The notes under the pieces are model-generated. The model was not told where the DNA came from. It searched no databases and saw only the letters and a program-made list of their open reading frames with translations. DNA of 8,752 nt, taken from positions 1 through 8,752 of the forward strand of contig JACQOC010000031.1 in assembly GCA_016202785.1 (NCBI GenBank). The letters run 5' to 3'. Shown in pieces: positions 1-6,229 of this stretch. Origin of the DNA: Candidatus Aenigmatarchaeota archaeon. GTDB lineage: Archaea > Aenigmatarchaeota > Aenigmatarchaeia > QMZP01. A program made the translations under genes and the position numbers. Every line of letters starts with the position of its first letter. Position 1 is the stretch's first letter.

Positions 1-44
1 CGCTTGTACTGGTCATCCAGTTGTTGCAAATCATCGGCTAACAT
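1..44 (-). CDS. N-terminal fragment of an unidentified protein, cut by the window edge
   Basis: An ATG at 44-42 opens a frame that stays open for 14 codons to the window edge (MLADDLQQLDDQYK). It is supported mainly by its promoter: a TTTATAAA box centred about 25 bases upstream, which would place the transcript start at or next to the ATG, as in leaderless archaeal mRNAs. The visible peptide is acidic and Gln-rich and probably helical. It is too short to assign a family. It lies 85 bases downstream of the rtcB stop and has its own promoter, so it is probably a separate transcription unit. Confidence 0.6.
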   Translation of the reverse strand, partial: MLADDLQQLDDQYK

Positions 45-46
45 GG

Positions 47-60
47 CCACTATTAAGTGG
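47..60. repeat. 5-bp inverted repeat between TATA box and start codon
   Basis: CCACT at 47-51 and AGTGG at 56-60 are perfect complements around a 4-base ATTA spacer. The dyad lies between the TATA box (66-73) and the ATG (44-42), over the expected transcription start. This is the usual position of an archaeal repressor operator. If the transcript starts further upstream it could instead form a small 5'-UTR hairpin. A 5-bp arm can arise by chance. Confidence 0.35.
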
Positions 61-88
61 TGATATTTATAAAGCTTATAAAATAATT
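61..88 (-). promoter_or_regulatory. Archaeal TATA-box promoter of the left-edge gene
   Basis: A very AT-rich stretch holds TTTATAAA at 66-73, whose centre lies about 25 bases from the ATG at 44, and a second TATA-like run, TTTTATAAG on the minus strand, around 75-83. The distance of the first box fits TBP/TFB-directed leaderless transcription. The second box could be an alternative promoter or part of the recognition region of the first. Confidence 0.65.
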
Positions 89-129
89 TGACACCAGTAA
101 AACGCAGAACAGCCGCCTTGGCCTATAGA

Positions 130-3052
130 TCAGCCCTTGATGTTACCTATAGGCCGCAGGCCTACAACCTTTCTCGAGATGCCGGCTCTATCGACCGCTT
201 CGACCACGTCCGCGATGTCCTTGTACGCCATTCCCGCTTCCTCGGCAAGGCCGGGCATGCTGGCCGCCTTCACGTAGATGCCTTTCCTCTCCATGTCCTG
301 CTGCAGCTGGTCGCCGCGCACCAGCTGCTTGGCCCTGGTCCTAGACATGGTGCGGCCGGAGCCGTGCGCGGTTGAGCCGAACGTGTCCATCTCCGCCTTT
401 TTCGTGCCGACCAACAGATAGCTGCCGGTCTCCATGCTGCCGCCAAGGATGACCGGCTGCCCGGTCTTCTGGAACATCGGCGCTAGTTCTTCATGGCCGG
501 GACCAAAGCTTCTGGTCGAGCCTTTCCTATGGACAATGACCTTCTTGCGCTTGCCATCCAGCATGTGCTCCTCGATCTTGGCGATGTTATGCGCGACGTC
601 ATACACGATATTAAGGCCTAAGTCCTCGGCCGGCTGGCCGAACACTTTCGCGAAACCTTCCCGGATCCGATGCACTATCACCTGGCGGTTGGCGAACGCC
701 ATGTTCGCGGCGCAGGCCATGGCGCCGTAATAGTCTCTGGCCTGCTGGGTGCTGAACGGCGCGCAGGCCAGCTCCCTGTCTCTAACTACCATCTTATGTT
801 CCTGCATCACCTTGTCGAACACCCGCAAGTAATCGGTAGCGATCTGGTGGCCAAAGCCTCGAGAGCCGCAGTGCACCATGACAACGACCTGGTTTGGGAA
901 GATGCCGAACTGCTCCGCGATGGCCGGGTCATGGATCCGTTCCGGCAGGACGTGCTGGATCTCCAGGTAGTGGTTGCCGGAACCTAACGTCCCCAGCTGG
1001 TTGATGCCCCTGGAGACGGCTTCGCTTGAGACCTTGCCCGGATCAGCTCCTTTGATGACGCCGTACTCCTCCACCCGCTCTATGTCTTCCTTCCAGCCGT
1101 AGCCGTTGTCGACGCACCACTTCACACCGGTGGTCATCATCTCCTCGAACTGGCTCTTGCTGGTCTTGACGAAGCCCTTGGCGCCGACCCCAGACGGCAC
1201 GCTGCGGAAGAAGGTGTCGACCAGTTCCCGCAGCTTGGGCTTGACTTGGTCGTAGGTGAGGTTGGTGGTGATGAGGCGCATGCCGCAGTTGTGGGTGACG
1301 ACGTTATCGGCTATGAAGTTGTGGTCCTTATGATTGACAGTGAAATCATAGACATATCCGTCATAAGGCGCCCTTTCTATCTCCTCTATCCGGTCGACGG
1401 TCAGCCCATGGTCGCCAAAGGAATTCGTTGCGACGAATTCACCAAAGGAAATGAACTTAGCGTTCACCCTCCTTTTGATGAGCAAGTTCCCGTCGTGCCC
1501 GGCTACGACGCTGTCTTTCGCGTTTATTGCGCTTTCTTTGAGCCTCAAGTAGTCGATCGCCAGGCATGCTAGTTTTTGCCTCTTTCGGTTATAAGAGAAC
1601 CCGATTTTTTCGTATAGCCTAATCAAATTTGCCGGATTTGACAGAATCAACAACCTCAAGCTGTTGGTCGGGCCATGGACGCCGTGATAATCGTTCCCGG
1701 CGACACGCACCGGCGCTTTGCTGTCGACGCCGAACTCCGCAAGCATGTCGCGTATGTCGGCCAAAAAGGCGTTGCCGTTGTCCAGTAGGTGCTGCGCCTT
1801 GTTCATGTTCAGCTGCGGGCAATAGAAATTATACCGGTTCAAGGTCTTCGGTTTGGACATTTCAGCTCCGAAAAGAGCCGACAGGAACAGCCTTTTCTGC
1901 CACAGCCTGGCTTTCTTCAGCCACTCCGGCATGCGGTAAGCCGCATGCGTCTTCCGGCCGGCCGGCACTCCCAACATCGCCAAAAGGGCCGCGAACCCGG
2001 TCGATTTCTTCAGCAGCAGTTTCTCTTCAGCTTCAAACCTCACCAAGGAATATTGCGTCCTTATTTCATGCTTCCGCGTTCTTTTATGGATATTTTGTGC
2101 GGTCAAGCCGATGCTGCGCAGGTCATCCCTTATCGATTCGAGGTCTTCCTCCTGCCCGTAGAAATGCACGAAGCCTTTGCGGTTCTTCAAGAACGTAAGG
2201 ACGCCGTCGCCGAAGACAAAACCCATTATTTTGATCAGGATCGGCAGCTGCGGCGAGTCATACCGCAACGGGAGGATGCCCAAACGCTTCAGCTGGCTGA
2301 GCACCTGAGCCTTGGCATTGCCTCTGTCCGTAATTCCTATCCGGTCCAAATGCGCAGCGACGTCATCTATGGTCACGATGGTATCAGCGGAAGGCTCCTC
2401 GTGCTCGACGCCGGAAAATGGGTAAGTGACTATCTCATCGCCGGCGTTCAAATCCGACGCGTCCTTCATCCCTTCGGGAGTGTATACCGGATGGTCGCCG
2501 CTGGCTCGCAGGTATTTCCCGGATTTGGTTCGGATATGGTACAAATGGTCCGCTTTTTTGCGCATGAGCACGGCGATGTTCGCCGAAGCGCAGTCATTCA
2601 CCTTCAGGTTTACGACGGAAACCGGGAACTTCTGCCAACCGCTTTCCAGCTCTCGGATAGTCTTCCAGCTGCCGAAGCGGTTCAGCACTCGCGACTCAGG
2701 GTGAAGGCAGTTTATATCAAACCCGATTGAGGGTGGTTACTTTCCTCCGGGAGATATAACGCCTTCCTCCAGGTCGAAAGCCGCCACGCCCCCGATCGGA
2801 AAACCGTAGCCCCATTCGCCTCCCTTACTGCGTAGCAGTAGGGATATGGCCGTCGGGCATACAGTAGGCGTAGCGCTGGATGCCGGGGAGGCAGGCGACG
2901 TTCGTCACTTGCTCATACACGCCGGGATCCATGCCGTCGACCAGCTTCTTGGTGCCATAGATCCTGGCCGGCACCTTCATGCCGCCCTTGTAGCTGGTCG
3001 GGATCTCCCAAGCCGTCTCGTCCACTTTCTTCATGGCTTCTGGCATTGGCAT
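130..3052 (-). CDS. rtcB: RtcB, tRNA-splicing/RNA 3'-phosphate ligase, split by two BHB introns and one intein
   Basis: RtcB is the GTP- and Mn-dependent ligase that joins 2',3'-cyclic-phosphate and 5'-OH RNA ends left by the archaeal splicing endonuclease. The gene reads as exon 1 (3052-2846, residues 1-69, ending CMPDGH), a 31-nt intron, exon 2 (2814-2742, starting WGYGFPIGG), a 15-nt intron, and exon 3 (2726-130) containing a 474-residue intein. The spliced precursor is 958 residues and the mature ligase 484, close to the 481 of Pyrococcus RtcB. Active-site residues in mature numbering are Asp97, Cys100, Asn204-His205 (GSGNHYLE), His238 (HCGSRGFGH), His332 (YDVAHN) and His407 (STAHGSGR), the expected guanylylated His. 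The C-terminus PIGNIKG is typical. ATG 3052 fits a leaderless start, with Met7 (3034) as an alternative. Translated unspliced, it stops after 75 residues. A pseudogene is the alternative, but exact repair of the core by BHB removal argues against it. Confidence 0.93.
1288..2709 (-). other. Intein with LAGLIDADG homing endonuclease inside RtcB
   Basis: This 474-residue protein intron runs from Cys1 (CLHPESRV, the N-terminal splice block) to terminal His-Asn (block G, VVTHN), followed by extein Cys+1 of CGMRL. Block B is visible as GDHPVYT at intein residues 71-77 with the catalytic-type His73, and block F as YVYDFTV followed by HNFIA at about 452-467. A dodecapeptide homing endonuclease lies between: motif 1 IKIMGFVFGDG (159-169, acidic residue Asp168) and motif 2 FLSALFGAE (275-283, acidic residue Glu283). 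Both acidic residues are kept, so DNA cleavage may be active. The insertion point is directly before the RtcB metal-ligand Cys (Cys98 in Pyrococcus horikoshii), a site I recall as used by inteins in other archaeal RtcB proteins. The ligase cannot bind metal properly until this intein is removed. Confidence 0.95.
2727..2741 (-). other. 15-nt BHB-type mRNA intron 2 in rtcB
   Basis: This minimal insert interrupts the conserved VISPGG-IGFDIN core and carries an in-frame TAA. Its RNA gives a near-textbook BHB: outer helix CCCG/CGGG from the two exons, central 4-bp helix GAGG (exon 2) with CCUC (intron), 3-nt bulges AAA and AAU, and a 2-bp GU/AC inner helix capped by AACC. Cutting after the second base of each bulge removes 15 nt and restores GGA GGA ATC GGG (Gly-Gly-Ile-Gly). 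Because both boundaries begin with A, a cut one base earlier (2742-2728) gives the same product. Its 3' bulge, AAU, is identical to that of intron 1. Few archaeal introns are this short. Confidence 0.82.
2815..2845 (-). other. 31-nt BHB-type mRNA intron 1 in rtcB
   Basis: The insert separates CAT (His69) from TGG (Trp70) in the invariant MPDGH-WGYG core and breaks the frame: 31 is not a multiple of 3 and it carries an in-frame TAA. In the RNA the intron-internal stem is UCCCU-ACUGC with GCAGU-A-AGGGA around a UAC loop. The central helix is exon GGCC against intron GGCG (three pairs plus one G-G mismatch). The two 3-nt bulges are AUA and AAU on opposite strands. The outer exon helix is GUA/UAC, GCCC/GGGC and one more C-G, interrupted by small bulges. 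Cutting after the second base of each bulge gives exactly the 31-nt intron and rejoins His to Trp in frame. This is a slightly relaxed BHB, as archaeal splicing endonucleases accept. Confidence 0.8.
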
Positions 3053-3075
3053 ATCAAATAGTATGGGGCGGTGCG

Positions 3076-3092
3076 GTTAAATAGCCTTTTTA
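3076..3092 (-). promoter_or_regulatory. Probable leaderless promoter of rtcB
   Basis: On the minus strand TAAAAAGG is followed by CTATTTAA (3084-3077), a plausible BRE plus TATA box. The box centre lies about 28 bases before the ATG at 3052, which puts transcription start within a few bases of the start codon. No Shine-Dalgarno sequence precedes that ATG, consistent with a leaderless mRNA and with rtcB being transcribed separately from the upstream gene run. Confidence 0.55.
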
Positions 3093-3123
3093 TTGCTGCA
3101 GCGGCCGGAAACAACTCCTACTA

Positions 3124-3183
3124 AGTTTAGTTTCAGTAAAAACAAAAAGGAAAAGCAGGGAGCGCTAAAAAACAACGCTCCCC
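3124..3183 (-). terminator. Hairpin plus T-rich terminator of the upstream gene run
   Basis: GGGAGCG at 3158-3164 and CGCTCCC at 3176-3182 form a perfect 7-bp stem around an 11-base loop. On the minus strand the stem is followed by a T-rich tail with runs of four and five T's (about 3154-3124). It starts 17 bases after the stop of the 150-residue gene and lies ahead of the rtcB promoter, so it probably ends the 8 kb-side transcript. Archaeal termination relies mainly on the T-rich tract, which is present here. Confidence 0.7.
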
Positions 3184-3199
3184 ACCAGCCCTTCCACAT

Positions 3200-3652
3200 T
3201 CAGCGAACCCGGCCATACGTGTGCGCTTCGACAATCCCGTTGTCGTGCACGACTATGACTGCCAAGTCCTCGCTCACTCGATCCAGTTTGCGGTTCTTGA
3301 ACAGTAGCTCACCGCCTCCCTGGATGGAAAAGAACGTACGCAGGGCATGGGTAACGGCCCGCTTGCACGTCGAATCGTCCGCTGACCCACGCAGCTGGTC
3401 AGGCAGGATATTCAACGCAATGTAGACACTGGCAACATCCTGCCAGCTGCCGGCCATCACTCGATGCACGCCGTCATCGTCCTTAGCGAGGCGCATCAGA
3501 GTGGTGTTGCGACCGTACAAGTTCAGTGAGGCGTGTTTCTCCTCCTGCACAAACCGCTGCAGAAGCTCGATAATCATCAGCGCCCCGGTCGCATTCATGT
3601 GGCCGCCGCTAGCGGTCTTAAGAAATGCGCGGAACACGCGTGTCCCTTTCAT
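3200..3652 (-). CDS. Unrecognised 150-residue soluble protein
   Basis: I do not recognise this family. The start at ATG 3652 (MKGTRVFRAFLKTASGG) is chosen because GGGAGGA lies 4 bases upstream (3656-3662). A longer in-frame extension to 3718 would place that strong ribosome site inside the gene. The sequence alternates helical and strand-like segments, for example ALMIIELLQRFVQEE (about 25-39) and a C-terminal hydrophobic strand LAVIVVHDNG (130-139). It has no membrane segment or signal peptide and a single Cys (about residue 96). It is the last gene of the run, 75 bases after its neighbour and just before the terminator, so it is probably co-transcribed with the HtpX genes. Confidence 0.82.
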   Translation of the reverse strand: MKGTRVFRAFLKTASGGHMNATGALMIIELLQRFVQEEKHASLNLYGRNTTLMRLAKDDDGVHRVMAGSWQDVASVYIALNILPDQLRGSADDSTCKRAVTHALRTFFSIQGGGELLFKNRKLDRVSEDLAVIVVHDNGIVEAHTYGRVR

Positions 3653-3678
3653 AGTTCCTCCCAAATTCTGAAGGCCAC

Positions 3679-3712
3679 GGATCCGCCGCCCACCCCTACA
3701 GGCAGCGGATCC
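3679..3712. repeat. 8-bp inverted repeat between two genes
   Basis: GGATCCGC at 3679-3686 and GCGGATCC at 3705-3712 are perfect complements around an 18-base spacer. The pair fills most of the gap between the stop of the 219-residue gene (3728) and the ribosome site of the next gene (3662-3656). No T-run follows on the minus strand, so it looks more like an intercistronic RNA structure (processing or stability) than a terminator. Confidence 0.5.
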
Positions 3713-3727
3713 CCACAAAGCTACGGC

Positions 3728-4387
3728 CTACACCTGCTGGCCCAGCCAGTTGGCCAGGCCACCAGCCAGCAGGATCTCAATCTGGGATTGGTTGAGGTTA
3801 TGGATGAAATGGAGTTCCTTGGCCCCACCGTCATGGTTGAAAACCAATGTCACTCCATCCGCCAATCCCAAATCACTCATCATCAGCTGCTGCTCCACCG
3901 CATGGAATGTGATGGAATCTGTGCTGCTGCGTTCGGCGCCGAATTCTTCTATTTCGAAATTGTGCACCGGGTTCAGCGGCAAAATCCCAAAGTTGACGAG
4001 ATCCTGCCTACAGGTGCCGAAGTTCTGCGCTATCACCATTCGCAGCCCCAGCTCGGCCAGCAGGACAAGCGCAGCCGGGCTGATGCCTTCCGGACAGAAT
4101 TTTTGGCAGATGATGGCGAACTCCTCACCTGTCCTTTCTTCCATTCTTTTCATGACTTCTTTCGGCAAGACGCATTGACTTTTCAGCCTTGCCAACATTT
4201 GTTCCATGTTCTCATCATATCCGCTCTGCATCGGCGTGCCAACGGTGATGATGCGGTCGTCAAACAGGCTTAGCGACGGTTGGTTGATGGACAGATATAA
4301 CGTCATCTGCCGGGGGAAGCTGTTCCTGATGAGAAGGAACAGCACTTGCAGGGCCGTCATCTCTTTTAGTTTCATTCTTTTATTCAT
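3728..4387 (-). CDS. Unrecognised 219-residue soluble protein
   Basis: I do not recognise this family. ATG 4387 is preceded by AAGGAGATTTTC, a strong ribosome site at good spacing, so the start is well supported. The N-terminal 50 residues include a hydrophobic patch (LQVLFLLI, 14-21) that is too short and too early for a confident membrane span. The middle is Met- and charge-rich and helical (about 58-90), with Cys at about 73, 95, 98 and 125. The C-terminal half has alternating strands and ends with a helical segment (IEILLAGGLANWLGQQV). It follows the degenerate M48 gene by 65 bases on the same strand. No catalytic motif is evident. Confidence 0.82.
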   Translation of the reverse strand: MNKRMKLKEMTALQVLFLLIRNSFPRQMTLYLSINQPSLSLFDDRIITVGTPMQSGYDENMEQMLARLKSQCVLPKEVMKRMEERTGEEFAIICQKFCPEGISPAALVLLAELGLRMVIAQNFGTCRQDLVNFGILPLNPVHNFEIEEFGAERSSTDSITFHAVEQQLMMSDLGLADGVTLVFNHDGGAKELHFIHNLNQSQIEILLAGGLANWLGQQV

Positions 4388-4452
4388 GAAAATCTCCTTA
4401 TGTTACAGCAGCGATCTCCCGACATATGCCGGAAGACTTTGCAACATGCCGG

Positions 4453-5283
4453 TCAGGCGCCTTGGCGCTTCCCGGCCTGCTTGACAGTTTGCTTGAGGTT
4501 CAAAATCCGCTCGTTGAGGGCAGCGCCGTAAGCCGACTCGCCGAGCTTGCCCAGTACGCTCGCTAGCTGCTGGCCATGCCCATTCTTGACGCAGAACAGG
4601 TCGGCGGCGGCATCGTTAAGGCCCTTGACGCGTTGGTGCGCCCGCGCCAGCACATAATAGCCAACGGCCAGCACGGCGCAGGCGAAGGCGCCAAAGGCGA
4701 AGGTTTTCTCGTCGATCGCCAGTGCCGGTGCTACCGTCACATACGTTAACACGACTAAGACGTAAGCGACGAAGGTGCCAAGCACGGCCGCCTTGGCAGA
4801 ATTCAACAGCCAGTCGAGCAAGTAGTCCCGGTGGACCAGGTATGCGGCCTCGTGCACCGCAATGGCATCCAGCTCATCCTGGTTCAGCGCCGCGCCCACC
4901 TTCTGGGAAACCATAACTTTGGCCCGGAACGGGACGGCAATGACGCTGGCGACGAACAGGTCGGGGCGATCGGCCAGGTACAAGAAGGGCACTGGGGTCT
5001 TGAAACGGTGCGAAGCGCTTTTCATAGCCTGTCGGAGATTGGCCATCTGCTTCCTTGGTACCGGCTGCAACTGGTGCCGTTCAACATAGAGAAGGCCAGA
5101 AATGGCAATGACGACGACACCAACTGCCACGCCTAACGCCGCCCCCGCCGGCAGTGCAAGGGCAAACAACGGCATCATTTCCATGGTCATGGAAAAGCTG
5201 GCATACCATGCAACGCCAGCGACGGCCAGCGCAAAAATTGCGACGCGCCAGCGCCTGACCAGATTACGATTCAGATTGTCCAT
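4453..5283 (-). CDS. HtpX-like M48 family membrane protein with degenerate zinc motif (probable pseudoprotease)
   Basis: It aligns with the adjacent HtpX: LNQDELDAIAVHEAAYLVHRD (residues 133-153) matches the HtpX segment LDDDELAAVMAHEMGHVINKD (142-162) in position and pattern. The second zinc His of HExxH is Tyr148 (HEAAY), and the third ligand, Glu in HtpX, is Asp224 by alignment on the shared AAD. The conserved C-terminal STHP motif and the NAFAFG segment are also missing. Predicted membrane spans lie at about 12-30, 38-64, 163-186 and 194-213, giving the HtpX topology. ATG 5283 lies 10 bases after the htpX stop with AAAGGA upstream, so the two are almost certainly co-translated. The likely role is a non-proteolytic partner or regulator of HtpX. 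His151, three residues on, could alternatively rebuild an unusual metal site. Confidence 0.85.
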   Translation of the reverse strand: MDNLNRNLVRRWRVAIFALAVAGVAWYASFSMTMEMMPLFALALPAGAALGVAVGVVVIAISGLLYVERHQLQPVPRKQMANLRQAMKSASHRFKTPVPFLYLADRPDLFVASVIAVPFRAKVMVSQKVGAALNQDELDAIAVHEAAYLVHRDYLLDWLLNSAKAAVLGTFVAYVLVVLTYVTVAPALAIDEKTFAFGAFACAVLAVGYYVLARAHQRVKGLNDAAADLFCVKNGHGQQLASVLGKLGESAYGAALNERILNLKQTVKQAGKRQGA

Positions 5284-5293
5284 ATTTTTCCTT

Positions 5294-6214
5294 TCACCGC
5301 CCCAGGCCCTGGAGAGATGCTATACGGTTTTCCATGGTCGGATGGGTGCTGATCAAGTCGTCCGGCTCCGGGTCGGCGGTGCAGAGGAAACCCAGCGCAG
5401 CGCCGTGCTCGGTCGAGCCGATTGATGCTCTCCCGCTTATCTTTTCCAGGGCCCGAATCAGCGGTTCCGGGCTGCCCATGATTCGAGCTGATGTAGCGTC
5501 CGCCGCATATTCCCTCTGGCGCGACACGAACATCTGCAGGAAGAAGCCGACGATCCGGCCCAGCACGTAGAACACGGCCCCGACCAGCAAAGCGATAAGG
5601 ATGGCCGAACTGCCGTTCTTGTCTGACGATGAACGGCGGCCTGAAGAGTATGGGGTAAGCCGCAACAACAGCCATCCGGTAAGAGCGATAATCATGACGC
5701 TCACCGTCATGGCCATCGACACCAGGATGTCCTTGTTGATGACGTGGCCCATCTCATGGGCCATGACCGCCGCCAGCTCATCATCGTCCAGGCCACTAAT
5801 TATGCCTTCGGTGGCGCACACCGCCGACATCAGCGGCACGCCCCAGCCGAAGGCGAATGCGTTCATCCCGGCCTGCGGGCAGACGTAGATGCGCGCCCGC
5901 GAGAAAGCCAGAGACGGCGTGGCGCGCCTGACCGCGTCCCAGAGTTTCGGGTTGTCCGAGCGCTCCCGCACCCGTACGCAGCCCATCGTCCTGGCCACAA
6001 TCGGCTCGTTGAACACCAGCATGACCGCGCCGATTGCACCGGCCAGGATGGCGCCCCACTTGAAGTAGCCGAGCGCTGAAGGCGCCAGGCTGGCCACCAA
6101 GACGTAACCGAGGTACCATATCAGGACCAAGCAGCCGAAGCCGAGTGCGAACGACAGCCAGCTGCGCAGCACGACCATACGGGCTTTCCATCTCCTGACA
6201 TCATTAGAGGCCAT
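5294..6214 (-). CDS. htpX: HtpX-type M48 membrane metalloprotease
   Basis: A zinc-dependent endopeptidase of the inner membrane, active site facing the cytoplasm, which in studied homologues degrades damaged or misfolded membrane proteins. At 306 residues it is normal in length. Visible features in order are two N-terminal spans (about 17-40 and 52-68), the conserved NAFAFG segment (118-123), the zinc/catalytic motif HEMGH (153-157, Glu154 catalytic), two more spans (165-185 and 203-227), the third zinc ligand Glu235 in REYAAD, and the C-terminal STHPTMENRI motif (289-298). All catalytic residues are intact. ATG 6214 has GGAAGGGA about 7 bases upstream, directly after a strong hairpin at 6276-6230. 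A degenerate paralogue follows 10 bases after its stop. Confidence 0.95.
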   Translation of the reverse strand: MASNDVRRWKARMVVLRSWLSFALGFGCLVLIWYLGYVLVASLAPSALGYFKWGAILAGAIGAVMLVFNEPIVARTMGCVRVRERSDNPKLWDAVRRATPSLAFSRARIYVCPQAGMNAFAFGWGVPLMSAVCATEGIISGLDDDELAAVMAHEMGHVINKDILVSMAMTVSVMIIALTGWLLLRLTPYSSGRRSSSDKNGSSAILIALLVGAVFYVLGRIVGFFLQMFVSRQREYAADATSARIMGSPEPLIRALEKISGRASIGSTEHGAALGFLCTADPEPDDLISTHPTMENRIASLQGLGR

Positions 6215-6229
6215 AACACGTTCCCTTCC

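Noticed and set aside
130..2688. An independent 852-residue protein starting at GTG 2688
   Set aside because: That GTG is an internal Val codon of the intein (residue 8). The true frame continues upstream through Cys1 to the RtcB extein, so this is exon 3 of rtcB and not a separate gene.
1789..2730. Plus-strand 313-codon open frame opposite the intein
   Set aside because: It lies antisense to well-supported intein and extein sequence, has no recognisable motif, and arises from the GC-rich codon pattern of the opposite strand.
2728..2845. The rtcB breaks as sequencing errors or pseudogene decay
   Set aside because: Errors usually add or drop one or two bases. These are inserts of 31 and 15 nt with exact conserved codons on both sides, each folding as a BHB with the same cut phase, and the remaining 484 residues are intact. 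Read-level confirmation would still be useful.
3653..3718. N-terminal extension of the 150-residue gene to 3718
   Set aside because: The extension would contain the strong GGGAGGA ribosome site and one arm of the inverted repeat, and its residues (MWGSAACRGGRR) look like translated non-coding DNA.
3533..4273. Plus-strand 246-codon open frame
   Set aside because: It spans two minus-strand genes and their spacer, including the hairpin at 3679-3712, has no plausible ribosome site, and resembles low-information reverse-strand translation.
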